Program-made: the position numbers and the translations under genes
NCBI RefSeq assembly: GCF_000022485.1
Contig: NC_012623.1
Coordinates: forward strand, 434,001-498,000
Reading direction: 5' to 3'
Source: Sulfolobus islandicus Y.N.15.51
GTDB taxonomy: Archaea > Thermoproteota > Thermoprotei_A > Sulfolobales > Sulfolobaceae
Length of the DNA stretch: 64,000 bases
The notes under the pieces: generated by a model
What the model was told of the DNA's origin: nothing
Seen by the model: only the letters and a program-made list of their open reading frames with translations
The model's database searches: none
Part shown: in pieces, positions 28,569-37,049 of the stretch
Layout: every line of letters starts with the position of its first letter
Position numbering within the stretch: position 1 is the first letter of the stretch

Positions 28569-28852
28569 TGTTTATTCGCCTCCTCCAATTCTCTAACCGT
28601 CTTAACTAGATTATACCAGAAGAATATGAGTCCCAAATAAACTACTACATAACAAATATATCTGGTTGCCTCTATATATCCTTGCAATTGTGATGGGGAT
28701 ATGTAAGCTGAAAATACGCCGTTTTCTAATGCCACATTATTGTTGGAAACTATGTATTGTACTGAGAATCCATACCAACCTAATGCAAATAAACTTACTA
28801 CTAAGGGTGCTAATAATCTTCTAATAATTGGTAAGGAAATCATTATAGCCAC
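28565..28852 (-). CDS. Small membrane protein of the sulfur operon
   Basis: A 95-residue protein with two membrane spans (PLVVSLFALGWYGFSVQYIV and YICYVVVYLGLIFFWYNLV) and an extracytoplasmic loop between. No family recognised. Overlap of ten bases with the YeeE/YedE gene upstream and four with the DsrE gene downstream ties it to the transporter; possibly a small partner subunit. Confidence 0.6.
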   Translation of the reverse strand: MAIMISLPIIRRLLAPLVVSLFALGWYGFSVQYIVSNNNVALENGVFSAYISPSQLQGYIEATRYICYVVVYLGLIFFWYNLVKTVRELEEANKQ

Positions 28853-30072
28853 CTCTCTTGGACTTTAATCGCTAAATAAACTCCTAATAACATTCCGAAG
28901 AGGAATATAATACCGTCATAACCTAATTGGGCAAAATTAGTCCACATTAATCCTACATTGCATCCAAGGGCCATTCTAACGCCTATACCAACTAACATTC
29001 CTCCTCCGAACCCTATCAGCAGTCTACTCTTATTTCTTGGTATTCGTATTTTGAAGTCACCACTTAGATATGATGCTGAGAAAGCTCCAATACACAACAT
29101 TATTACCATTAGCGTACTTGGGTCGACAATTGGTAGCGAATCGTTAAACCAAGGTGTGTTTAGAAATAACTTGACGTTTCCTAACATTAGCAAGTATTCA
29201 AAGAATCTACCGCCATCAGACGAAGTTATGACTAGGTAATTGAAGGTGTATCCAGCACCAACTATGAAAACTAAAAGTAAATCTAATGCCAATATTATTG
29301 TAGTCAAGTTAGTTCCATATGGTTTTCTTAATAGTATCAAATCTTTAATTTCCTTGGTTAACGATACCTTTTCTTCTCCAGATGTACTTATGTTTTGATT
29401 ATAATACGCTCTAGCTGCAGGTAAATTGATACGTAGACTAGATGAGATTGCCCATTTTCTCTTAGTGTACTGTTGCAAGTATATTCCAATGAATATTAGT
29501 GGTAGGCTAACTACTAACGTGGTTATATAGACTGACATATTTGAAATTGAGTGAAATATAATGTAGGGCAAGTATTCAACATATCCTCCGTTCGTAGTTG
29601 ATAAAATCCCATTAGCCATTGTGTATAGCTGGAAGGGCCATATACCTATTGCAAATACATATGTGCCTATCATCATTCCGAATAGCTCTATCCAATTTTG
29701 AACATACCCACTAGCAGCCCTATAAAGCATTGATAGATTACAACCACCTGCTAATGCTGCACCAAAGCCAAATATTATAGAGCCAACAAGGATATACCAA
29801 CCTGCAAAATAGTTATAATAATACTGATCAAATGCTGGAATAACTCCAAATGCAACTAGTAATCCGCTTCCTAACGCGGACAAACCGAATAGTATTAAAA
29901 GGGCTCCAAATCGCTCATAACTTTTGGCCGTAAATATTGAAGTCATTGCGTTTACAAAACAATAATTACCTCTTTGGGCTGCCCAACCCAAAATAAATCC
30001 AGAAAGAGCGAATAATCCGTAGATTAATGCCCAACTCTCTTGAAGTACTGGCTGTAGTACCATACTTGGCAT
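28843..30072 (-). CDS. YeeE/YedE-family sulfur (thiosulfate) transporter
   Basis: A 409-residue membrane protein with about ten to twelve spans. It has the repeated YeeE motif with conserved Cys residues: AAQRGNYCFVNAM (about 33-45), GGCNLSMLYRAASGY (about 106-120) and, in the second half, ALGCNVGLMW (about 368-377). Bacterial relatives carry thiosulfate and work with a TusA protein encoded next to them, as here (three-base gap to the tusA gene). Likely moves thiosulfate or another sulfur compound across the membrane and hands it to TusA. Confidence 0.85.
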   Translation of the reverse strand: MPSMVLQPVLQESWALIYGLFALSGFILGWAAQRGNYCFVNAMTSIFTAKSYERFGALLILFGLSALGSGLLVAFGVIPAFDQYYYNYFAGWYILVGSIIFGFGAALAGGCNLSMLYRAASGYVQNWIELFGMMIGTYVFAIGIWPFQLYTMANGILSTTNGGYVEYLPYIIFHSISNMSVYITTLVVSLPLIFIGIYLQQYTKRKWAISSSLRINLPAARAYYNQNISTSGEEKVSLTKEIKDLILLRKPYGTNLTTIILALDLLLVFIVGAGYTFNYLVITSSDGGRFFEYLLMLGNVKLFLNTPWFNDSLPIVDPSTLMVIMLCIGAFSASYLSGDFKIRIPRNKSRLLIGFGGGMLVGIGVRMALGCNVGLMWTNFAQLGYDGIIFLFGMLLGVYLAIKVQERWL

Positions 30073-30075
30073 TGA

Positions 30076-30324
30076 TTATTTCACCTTTAGGATTCTCACC
30101 TTGTAAAGTCCGTTATCTCTTATCACTACAAATGGGTACCCTAAGGATTTACATAAAGAAGGTAAAGTAACATGTACTGCGGGTTCGTGATCTGTTAACA
30201 CTTCTAACATTTGTCCTACTTTCATTTTCTTCAATTTTTTGCTCGCGCTCATTTCTGGAACAGGACATTCCTCTCCTCTAACATCAAGAACCTCATCTGG
30301 TTGTCTTAAAGTTAGATCTTCCAC
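30076..30324 (-). CDS. TusA/SirA-like sulfur carrier
   Basis: An 82-residue TusA-family protein. The active CPxP motif is [15 protein letters not shown] (Cys at about 19), the site that carries persulfide sulfur. The start is GTG at 30324; ATG is absent nearby. The promoter, leader and ribosome-binding sequence GAGGGAATC come entirely from a 126-base repeat that ends four bases before the start codon, and the same repeat drives the beta-propeller gene at 32414. First gene of the unit tusA-yeeE-membrane protein-dsrE. Confidence 0.88.
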   Translation of the reverse strand: MEDLTLRQPDEVLDVRGEECPVPEMSASKKLKKMKVGQMLEVLTDHEPAVHVTLPSLCKSLGYPFVVIRDNGLYKVRILKVK

Positions 30325-30327
30325 TTT

Positions 30328-30453
30328 GATTCCCTCAAAATATTACGTATTTTTAGGTAATTATAAAAGTTGTGATATTATAAACCCTTATTAAAGTTAA
30401 TATAATTAAATTGTAATAATCATATCTACAGTATCTAATACTTTTGCATAAAA
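30328..30453 (-). repeat. 126-bp perfect inverted repeat, copy A (tusA promoter and dsrE tail)
   Basis: Identical, in inverted orientation, to 32286-32411 over all 126 bases. On the minus strand it holds the last 16 codons of the DsrE-like gene including the stop, the TATA-like boxes TTTATAATATC and TTTTATAATTACC, and the Shine-Dalgarno-like GAGGG. Identity stops four bases short of the tusA start codon on one side and inside the dsrE-like gene on the other. Confidence 0.97.
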
Positions 30454-30741
30454 GTCAGGGAAACAGCCTATCTTTGCTTCCTCTATTAGTTTATCAGCTA
30501 AATTTCTCATGTATACGCATTGATCACAGGCTTGCAAATATATACCCCTTTCCCTACTAAGTTTACCTAATCTTTCGGCTAAGGGATTATCTTTCATTAG
30601 AATATAGACATTATCGTGTATAAAGAACATTCCAATAACTTCAGCGTTGTGTCTGTTTTCCTCTAACTGCGGTACTACCATCTGCCCTAAAATATAAGAA
30701 CCCAAATTGGATTCAACTATATAGGCAATTTTCTTAACCAT
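30406..30741 (-). CDS. DsrE-like protein with CxxC motif
   Basis: A 111-residue protein of the DsrE/DsrF-like fold: KKIAYIVESNLGSYILGQMVVP, VIGMFFIHDNVYIL, and a redox-type QACDQCVYMRN (Cys pair at about 82 and 85), then MIITI at the end. I chose the ATG at 30741, which has GGTG six bases upstream, over one four codons earlier. It overlaps the 133-residue gene upstream by eight bases. Its last 16 codons lie inside the inverted repeat and are duplicated at 32286-32333. Probable cytoplasmic sulfur-transfer protein. Confidence 0.72.
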   Translation of the reverse strand: MVKKIAYIVESNLGSYILGQMVVPQLEENRHNAEVIGMFFIHDNVYILMKDNPLAERLGKLSRERGIYLQACDQCVYMRNLADKLIEEAKIGCFPDFYAKVLDTVDMIITI

Positions 30742-31135
30742 TGCTGACACCATTTATAAATTTCTCAACAACTTCATTCACTATCTGGTTAGTTGTAAAT
30801 CCCTTGATTTGACGTAGTTTTTCCATGGAGTTATCTCTATTTATTTTTCCCTCATTTTCAATATATCTCTCACAAAGTGCTTCTAAGGTTATTATGAGTA
30901 GTGGACATTCAGAACTTTCATAATATATTTTCCCATCTTGAGCCCTATAGAGTGTGAACCACCTAGAATTATCTATTCTAAAATAGCCCAATTTTTTGGC
31001 ATTTATCTTCTTCTTATAGCTAAATAACCTTTTCATTAGAAAGTCTGAAGCGTATTTCCTATTAACTATGCAACCACATTCATCCTTAAGCTCCATAATG
31101 GGAAATACACGCTTAGTCCAAATAAATTTTTGCAA
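30734..31135 (-). CDS. Unknown protein of the sulfur cluster
   Basis: A 133-residue protein I do not recognise. It has an N-terminal DECGCIVN with two Cys, a basic helical stretch (RLFSYKKKINAKKLG), YESSECPLLI with a third Cys, and a helical C-terminus. The start could be TTG 31135 or ATG 31096 (MELKDECGC); neither has a strong ribosome-binding site. It sits four bases after the TusA-domain gene and overlaps the DsrE-like gene, so it is part of the three-gene block between the two repeat copies. Cys content and context suggest a sulfur-handling role. Confidence 0.6.
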   Translation of the reverse strand: MQKFIWTKRVFPIMELKDECGCIVNRKYASDFLMKRLFSYKKKINAKKLGYFRIDNSRWFTLYRAQDGKIYYESSECPLLIITLEALCERYIENEGKINRDNSMEKLRQIKGFTTNQIVNEVVEKFINGVSNG

Positions 31136-31139
31136 ATAG

Positions 31140-32114
31140 TCAATCTAACGATAAATACATGACATTTGTTTCTCCAGCTAACTTCTTTAAACATTCTAAT
31201 GCTTGGTAATCTAATAAGGTTTCATTTTCAGTGTCAATCCTAGCACATACCATTTTGTTACTCTTAATCAGTCCAGTAAATAGCCATCCCCTACCTAAAG
31301 GTGCTGATGAAACTAGGCAAATGTCTTTTTCACAATTAAATCTATAATTCTTAAAATCATTAACTTTTTCAACTTTATGGAATTTCACGAAATATGTATA
31401 TAAAAACGACATGAATTTCTTATCCCTAATTAGTTCTCTAATCCTAGCCTCGTTGAATTCCTTAATGACCTTAACGTATTCATCAGTGTTAATCGTATTA
31501 CTTAAAACTAAAATCCTAAAAGATACGTAGTCTTCATATTTTAGGACCTCATATCTACAGTTAAATAACTTAATTATTTCTGGGATAGTGTGAGCTACTG
31601 CAGCTGGATTATCAGTTAAAGCTTCTATTATTTCTCCCCTATTAGCCTTCATCAATTCTCTCTTTAACGTTATTTCAGGGACTGGGCACTCTTCTCCTCT
31701 AAGATCTACTACTTTATCTGGCTTAAGAGTAGAAATTCTAAGATTATTTTCAACTTTTTGCTTTCCTATTAAATATTTTGAATATTCTTCTAAATTTTTC
31801 CTTATTGAATTTGCTATACTACTTAGGAGTTTTTCGAGAATTCCTCTGTAACTTATTTTTACGTTTATTCTCTCTTCGCTTTCCTTCTGGAACGTTATAT
31901 TTATTATGAATCTTCCATTCTTTTCTATTATATCAAGGCCATCCTTTCTCGGCTTGCATATACATTCTACTTTTAGTCTGAATATGGTGAGGTAACAAAT
32001 ATACCCAAAATCTAGCTTTTTTATATTTGATAATTTATATAACTTATACGAGTTTTCAAGGTCTAACAATGACTTGAAATCTTCAGCGTAAATCAGTGTA
32101 GTTTCCTCTATCAT
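31140..32114 (-). CDS. Large protein with an embedded TusA domain
   Basis: A 324-residue protein. Residues about 127-205 form a TusA domain with [20 protein letters not shown] (sulfur Cys within CPVP), nearly the same as in the small TusA at 30324. The N-terminal 125 residues (with CYLTIFRLKVECICKPRKDG) and C-terminal 115 residues (NEARIRELIRDKKFMSFLYTY; then CEKDICLVSSAPLGRGW, then CARIDTE) match nothing I know. Such a three-part layout is unusual because TusA is normally a stand-alone carrier. It heads the three-gene block; a promoter must lie within 32115-32285. Confidence 0.72.
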   Translation of the reverse strand: MIEETTLIYAEDFKSLLDLENSYKLYKLSNIKKLDFGYICYLTIFRLKVECICKPRKDGLDIIEKNGRFIINITFQKESEERINVKISYRGILEKLLSSIANSIRKNLEEYSKYLIGKQKVENNLRISTLKPDKVVDLRGEECPVPEITLKRELMKANRGEIIEALTDNPAAVAHTIPEIIKLFNCRYEVLKYEDYVSFRILVLSNTINTDEYVKVIKEFNEARIRELIRDKKFMSFLYTYFVKFHKVEKVNDFKNYRFNCEKDICLVSSAPLGRGWLFTGLIKSNKMVCARIDTENETLLDYQALECLKKLAGETNVMYLSLD

Positions 32115-32285
32115 TGTTTAAAATGATGTTAATTCTATTTAAAAAACTTATCTTCAGCCATTTAGCGCATAACTGAATTTAATTTTAAGAATAAAAAGTC
32201 TATTCTTATGATATAACAATAAGAAAAATGTTGATGAAGAATTTTCTTAGTCAACTAATTTATTTTGGTTCAAGGGTTTTCTTAA

Positions 32286-32411
32286 TTTTATGCAAAAGTA
32301 TTAGATACTGTAGATATGATTATTACAATTTAATTATATTAACTTTAATAAGGGTTTATAATATCACAACTTTTATAATTACCTAAAAATACGTAATATT
32401 TTGAGGGAATC
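32286..32411 (+). repeat. 126-bp perfect inverted repeat, copy B (promoter of the plus-strand operon)
   Basis: Same 126 bases as 30328-30453, inverted. Here the 16-codon tail of the DsrE-like gene (32286-32333, reading FYAKVLDTVDMIITI and stop) has no gene in front of it, so copy B is derived from copy A or left by an inversion. It ends two bases before the ATG of the beta-propeller gene and supplies its TATA boxes and GAGGG ribosome-binding site. Confidence 0.97.
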
Positions 32412-32413
32412 GA

Positions 32414-33634
32414 ATGAATAAAAAGCAGTTAATAAAGGCGTTGTCCAGTTATCAATTATGGTTAATAGTAGGACTCATAGTAATTATATTGATAGGAGTA
32501 GGGGCTGCATACATTATGTTAAAGCAGTCTCAATCGTCATCAATACCTAGTTCGACCCAAACTACCAGTAGTTCAGTTTCTACTACTACTTCTCCTCAAT
32601 ACAGTTTCCTAGTATTCACACAGAAAGGAATTGCAGAAATAATAAACCCATCATCCACTACTCCTTTCCAAGGATATACGCATTCCATTAACATCTCTAC
32701 AAACGTACCACAACAAGTATACTGGTGGGTTGAGTATCCATTTGAAAATGCTGCACAATCACGATATTACCTCATACCAGTAAATAATGGTACGGTTTAC
32801 GCAATCGATGCTAATAGTTTAAAGATCGTAAAGGAATTCAATTTTGGAAATAGTATAGGATTTATAGGAGTTGCATACTCACCAAGTCAACAACTAGTCG
32901 CAGTAGCAGATGGTCCAAGCGGTATCTTAGCTCTAATCAACGTTTCATCTCTTAACGTATTATGGGAACAGCATTTCGTCTCTCCAGTTAATGGTAGAAC
33001 GTATTATCCTTGTGACGTTAGATGGAGTCCAGATGGAAACTATTTAATAGTTCCAATGAGATTTAACAACAGCGTTGATCTTATAGCGTTAAACGGTAGC
33101 TTAATTAAGGTTTTACCCACTGCTGCTGGTTCACAACCCTATATGGTAAGCCCTAATATGCAAGGCACAATGGTAGCGGTAGAGTACGTTGGAAATAACT
33201 CAGTTGGGTTTTACTCTTTACCATCATTGAAATTGCTAGGCATCTTACAAATGCCCAACGGTACAATACCACAGAGGGGTGTATTCACTCCAAATGGAGA
33301 TTACTACCTTGAGGCACCTTCAAATACGAATCAAGTGTTTGTGATATCCACATCCACTTTTCAGATAGTCAAAACTATAGACTTGCCATCATTTAGTGTT
33401 AAAGGCTTAGCAGATATAGAACTTATGCCTGGAGGGCAGTACGCATATGTAGTGATTCACGGTAATGTACAATCAGGTGGTATAATAGCTCTAATATCCG
33501 TAAGTAGTTTAACGGTAAGTAGCTATGTACCTTTGTCTACCGCTCCAGCAGTGATAATTCCAGTTCAAAACCAAGTAGCAACTTACCTAGTTGATAACGT
33601 TTTGTTACCTCCAGTTACTGGGCTTCACTGTTAG
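32414..33634 (+). CDS. Membrane-anchored YVTN-type beta-propeller protein
   Basis: A 406-residue protein with one N-terminal membrane span (WLIVGLIVIILIGVGAAYIM, residues 15-34), a Ser/Thr-rich linker (37-62) and an extracytoplasmic beta-propeller made of repeated blades (for example NNGTVYAIDANSLKIVKEF, YSPSQQLVAVADGPSG, WSPDGNYLIVPM, FTPNGDYYLEAP). Relatives bind ligands or electron donors; function unknown. Its promoter and leader are the repeat copy B. It begins a plus-strand operon with a polytopic protein and a DoxX/DoxD-like protein. Confidence 0.75.
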   Translation: MNKKQLIKALSSYQLWLIVGLIVIILIGVGAAYIMLKQSQSSSIPSSTQTTSSSVSTTTSPQYSFLVFTQKGIAEIINPSSTTPFQGYTHSINISTNVPQQVYWWVEYPFENAAQSRYYLIPVNNGTVYAIDANSLKIVKEFNFGNSIGFIGVAYSPSQQLVAVADGPSGILALINVSSLNVLWEQHFVSPVNGRTYYPCDVRWSPDGNYLIVPMRFNNSVDLIALNGSLIKVLPTAAGSQPYMVSPNMQGTMVAVEYVGNNSVGFYSLPSLKLLGILQMPNGTIPQRGVFTPNGDYYLEAPSNTNQVFVISTSTFQIVKTIDLPSFSVKGLADIELMPGGQYAYVVIHGNVQSGGIIALISVSSLTVSSYVPLSTAPAVIIPVQNQVATYLVDNVLLPPVTGLHC

Positions 33635-33644
33635 GGGAATAGGG

Positions 33645-34556
33645 ATGAAAGTCCTACATCCATATTTCTATACTTTTTTGTTTTTTAATTTTACCGTATT
33701 TCTCCCAATTTTAATAAATGGGATTAGGATAGTTAGTTTGTGGTATTCTCCCTTATCTGATACCGGACAACAAACGTTTATACTTCCCTTCTTAATATTC
33801 ACCGTTATATATCTTGCTTGTTCTAGTATATTTGGGTACTTCCTTTATAGACACAAGGAGAACAAATTCATACTAGTGAAAGGAGACTTTACCGTATTAA
33901 ATATTATGAAGAGTCTTCTAAACGATAAGGCGTTTAGAAAAATACTAATTTTCTATTCAGTTTCCTATTTAGTATCCTTCCTAATAGTTAGCGGAGTCAT
34001 CTTGGTCCCGAACATCAACATTAGTCCCTATTTTTTAAAGCTAACAACTATAACATACGATGCATATGGAATTCAAATCTACTTTAATTTCTTCGTTCTT
34101 AACATACCAATGATCATCTTTGCTCTATTAAACACGTTAATACTATCATTTGCGTTCATGCTAAGCTACTATACCATTTCACTAATATATGTGTCATACA
34201 ATTTAATGGAATGGAAAGTACCAAAGACCTTTAGGATAACTGCAACAAACATTGCAGGAGGATTTTTGACAGCCTCTGTCCCATCAATTGGAACAATAGC
34301 GGGAATTTGCTGCTTAACCCCTACTGCAATAAATTCACTATTGTATCTCGCTTCCTCCTCGTTCCCATTAATAAGTAAAAACCTAGTGTGGAAGTACACA
34401 ATCTATATGGGAATGCCCTTACTCTCTACTATCTCCCAATTAATATTACTCTCCTCTCCCGTATTTGCTGGAGTGGTAATTCTCTCTTTATCATTGTACT
34501 CTCTCATACAAATTAGCAAGAAATTAAGAGAGGGATTGTTATGGCAAAGACAATGA
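33645..34556 (+). CDS. Polytopic membrane protein, unknown family
   Basis: A 303-residue protein with about seven membrane spans. An earlier in-frame ATG (33591) would overlap the propeller gene; ATG 33645 follows its stop by ten bases and has GGGGAATAGGG before it, so I use that. A loop-span feature [21 protein letters not shown] with a vicinal Cys pair stands out near residue 235; it could bind metal or form a redox disulfide. No family recognised. The DoxX-like gene downstream overlaps its end by 16 bases. Confidence 0.68.
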   Translation: MKVLHPYFYTFLFFNFTVFLPILINGIRIVSLWYSPLSDTGQQTFILPFLIFTVIYLACSSIFGYFLYRHKENKFILVKGDFTVLNIMKSLLNDKAFRKILIFYSVSYLVSFLIVSGVILVPNINISPYFLKLTTITYDAYGIQIYFNFFVLNIPMIIFALLNTLILSFAFMLSYYTISLIYVSYNLMEWKVPKTFRITATNIAGGFLTASVPSIGTIAGICCLTPTAINSLLYLASSSFPLISKNLVWKYTIYMGMPLLSTISQLILLSSPVFAGVVILSLSLYSLIQISKKLREGLLWQRQ

Positions 34557-35077
34557 TCTCCGATAATTTTACATTAATTTTAAGGATATCAACGGCTTCC
34601 ATATGGCTCTATGCGGGTATTTTAGGAAAACTTCTCAATTCAGGATTTCTGAATCCATCTTCCGAACAGTATGTAGGTTTTACAATACAGTACTTAGCCC
34701 AAGGATCTATTATAAGGCAATTTTTATACATAGTCGCAATGCCACATCCGGTTCTAGTTGGAACCTTAGTGATGATAGGAGAGATCTGCTTTGGGATTCT
34801 AATCCTTATAGGACTAATGAGCAGACTATGTGGTGTAGTAGCATTTTACACTAACTTAATTTACTTCTTATCTGCTAGCTGGACTGGAGCTGAGGAATAT
34901 GGGTTAAATCTTCTAATGATGATAATAAACGCGTACATAATAGCCTATGGTTCTGGTAATTTCTCAATAGACTCTTTGGTTTTACGAAAGTTTAACGTTG
35001 TAAATAACAAGATATTATGGATAATAGTAGGTAGTGTGATATACATTGCTGTCATTGTGTATTTAATACTTATCTAG
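34541..35077 (+). CDS. DoxX/DoxD-like membrane protein
   Basis: A 178-residue protein with four to five spans and the DoxX/DoxD pattern ([20 protein letters not shown] at the start, then [28 protein letters not shown]). DoxD is the catalytic-membrane subunit of thiosulfate:quinone oxidoreductase in Acidianus. This is a relative, not certainly the same enzyme; no DoxA-like partner is adjacent. Its place opposite a thiosulfate-type importer and TusA carriers supports a role in sulfur redox chemistry at the membrane. Confidence 0.72.
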   Translation: MAKTMISDNFTLILRISTASIWLYAGILGKLLNSGFLNPSSEQYVGFTIQYLAQGSIIRQFLYIVAMPHPVLVGTLVMIGEICFGILILIGLMSRLCGVVAFYTNLIYFLSASWTGAEEYGLNLLMMIINAYIIAYGSGNFSIDSLVLRKFNVVNNKILWIIVGSVIYIAVIVYLILI

Positions 35078-36057
35078 GAAATTCTCAGTTTTATATATCC
35101 AACTATTAGGAGAAGAGTTGCTAAGAGAGAATATAAGTATCTATCATATATTACTAAATTTACAATATAAAATCCTAATATTACAGAATAATATATCATG
35201 TTCTTACTTCCGAATGGCGCCAAACCGTAAACACCTAAAGAGAAAGAGATTGAAGCTATCATATAAGGTAAAATCAAGGCGATGTCATTACCTATCAAAA
35301 TGAATTCAAACAAATAAAATGACAGACTGGATAACATAATTGTCAAAGGTATCTCAGCTATTAACTTTCCGACATATACTTTAATTGTTCCTACTAACCT
35401 CATAATTTGCCTTAATTCGCCTCTTGGAAAAGAGGATAATAAATAGTAGTCCATCAAATCGATAAAGGAAAAGAAAAATAATAAAAGGATAATGAGAGGT
35501 ATCTTTAGCGTGTTTGAAAAATTATTGTAGGTGAAATTGACATCTAGAGGAAGATTAACATTGTCTGAATTAATCTCAAAAATTGTATAATTTGAATTTT
35601 CTTGTTTAGGATCTACTGCGATGAAAGTTTTACCCTTAACGCTTATTATTGAAAGATTTTGGCTGGAATAATATTTTAAAAAGAGACTTGAAAAAGCGAA
35701 AGTAGTTGAAGAGTTTGGTATAGTTAATGTTAGATTTACGTTCTTTTGAAATGAATTTATTATTACGTTAATCCTAGTATTATTCTGAATATAAGCCACT
35801 GGAAGATACAAGTAAAATGACCCATTATTTGTCTTAACGCTCTCTGTGAAATTGTAGTATGACAACTTTATTTCTGAACTTACACCTTTTCCTTGAAAGT
35901 CAAAGACATAGCCTGATACTTTTATCCCATAAGAAGAGCCCTCAACGATTCCTATAACGCTTATCGATTCGGAAAGAATTTGCGCAGCTATTAGTGACAG
36001 ACTCAGAGCTATAAGAATTAAGAAGACGAATACAATTGATCTTTTAAATTCCTGCAT
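35074..36057 (-). CDS. ABC-2-like permease with large extracytoplasmic domain
   Basis: A protein of 327 residues from ATG 36057 (an ATG 21 bases earlier overlaps the ATPase gene more). One N-terminal span ([17 protein letters not shown]) is followed by about 150 extracytoplasmic residues with many Asn-x-Ser/Thr sites, then five C-terminal spans (from [21 protein letters not shown]). The next gene upstream is an ABC ATPase that overlaps it. It is therefore probably the membrane subunit of an exporter; the substrate is unknown. It converges on the DoxX-like gene with a four-base overlap. Confidence 0.62.
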   Translation of the reverse strand: MQEFKRSIVFVFLILIALSLSLIAAQILSESISVIGIVEGSSYGIKVSGYVFDFQGKGVSSEIKLSYYNFTESVKTNNGSFYLYLPVAYIQNNTRINVIINSFQKNVNLTLTIPNSSTTFAFSSLFLKYYSSQNLSIISVKGKTFIAVDPKQENSNYTIFEINSDNVNLPLDVNFTYNNFSNTLKIPLIILLLFFFSFIDLMDYYLLSSFPRGELRQIMRLVGTIKVYVGKLIAEIPLTIMLSSLSFYLFEFILIGNDIALILPYMIASISFSLGVYGLAPFGSKNMIYYSVILGFYIVNLVIYDRYLYSLLATLLLIVGYIKLRIS

Positions 36058-36757
36058 AAAAATATAGGAAAACCTCATCTGGTGTCACTCTAATAACCTC
36101 ATACTTAACTCCACGTTTATCTAAATCAATTTCAATACTATTCTCGTTTTCCCTTTCCCATATCTCACTATTCTTAAATCTTATAACCTTGTACAACAAT
36201 CCACTCTTGGGACCATCGAAAACGACCCTACCCTTAGACATAATTATAACTCTATCTATTAAATCCCATATATCCTTAAGGTTATGGTGAGCAATTATCA
36301 CACCTCCTTTAAATCTCCTTATCAAATCTTTAGTTAGAGAAGAAATTTGGGACATGTCATCGACTATGAGGTGGTTAGGGGAAAAAGGTAATGAAAGAGC
36401 TAAGGACAACCTCTTTTTCTCATCTAAGGATAGATCCTTAACCTTCTTATTTCCATCTAATCCAACAAAATCTAAATAATGATACTCCTTATTAACATAA
36501 GTCATTACGTCTTTAACACTGATAGTGGGTATAAATTTGGGTACCTGAGGTATATAAGCGATCTTCCTCTTATCTTCTAAATACACTTTACCTTTAGTTG
36601 GTTTCACATCTCCAGCTAGCATCTGAAGTAGTACAGTCTTTCCTGAGTTATGAACACCTATAACTCCTACCTTCTCGTTCTCATAAATATCTAGATTAAC
36701 TTCAACTACTGCAGAACTTCCGTGAAAAATTTTACTTACGTTTATTGCCCTTATCAC
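36044..36757 (-). CDS. ABC ATPase, divergent
   Basis: A 237-residue ATPase with Walker A GVHNSGKTVLLQ (about 34-45) in which His and Asn replace the usual residues. The signature is a weak DLSLDEKKRLSLALSL, and Walker B is HLIVDDMS, where the canonical catalytic Glu after the Asp is replaced (DDMS). With that Glu missing, ATP hydrolysis may be slow or absent. It pairs with the permease downstream. Confidence 0.75.
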   Translation of the reverse strand: MIRAINVSKIFHGSSAVVEVNLDIYENEKVGVIGVHNSGKTVLLQMLAGDVKPTKGKVYLEDKRKIAYIPQVPKFIPTISVKDVMTYVNKEYHYLDFVGLDGNKKVKDLSLDEKKRLSLALSLPFSPNHLIVDDMSQISSLTKDLIRRFKGGVIIAHHNLKDIWDLIDRVIIMSKGRVVFDGPKSGLLYKVIRFKNSEIWERENENSIEIDLDKRGVKYEVIRVTPDEVFLYFYAGI

Positions 36758-36852
36758 GTTAAAGTTTACTCGTTTTAAAACCTAATATATTTTCTTGTGA
36801 TTTGATAACAGCAGTTATAGGATTTTCCTTGAATGCCTGAATGTGAAGATAA

Positions 36853-36973
36853 TGCCGTCATTAAGCTATAAATTCTCTCCTTGATATTCCAAACGTATAT
36901 TAATTATATTGGTTTAGCGTCTTCTCTTTATCAAGGTCAGTAAACTTAATTAATTTGTAGTTAAGTGACGGCA
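36853..36973. repeat. 121-bp element with imperfect terminal inverted repeats (MITE-like)
   Basis: TGCCGTCATTAAGCTA at the left is mirrored by TAGTTAAGTGACGGCA at the right; over 28 bases from each end about 22 pair. No coding capacity and no obvious target duplication. Size is close to the small Sulfolobus MITEs (about 80-185 bp). It sits between two divergent genes, where it could affect either promoter. Confidence 0.45.
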
Positions 36974-37049
36974 CTTTCTAAAAAGCCATCAAGAAATGTC
37001 AGTTCCTCTAAAATTTGATATATAAATATGAGAAAAGTAATGTTTAAAT

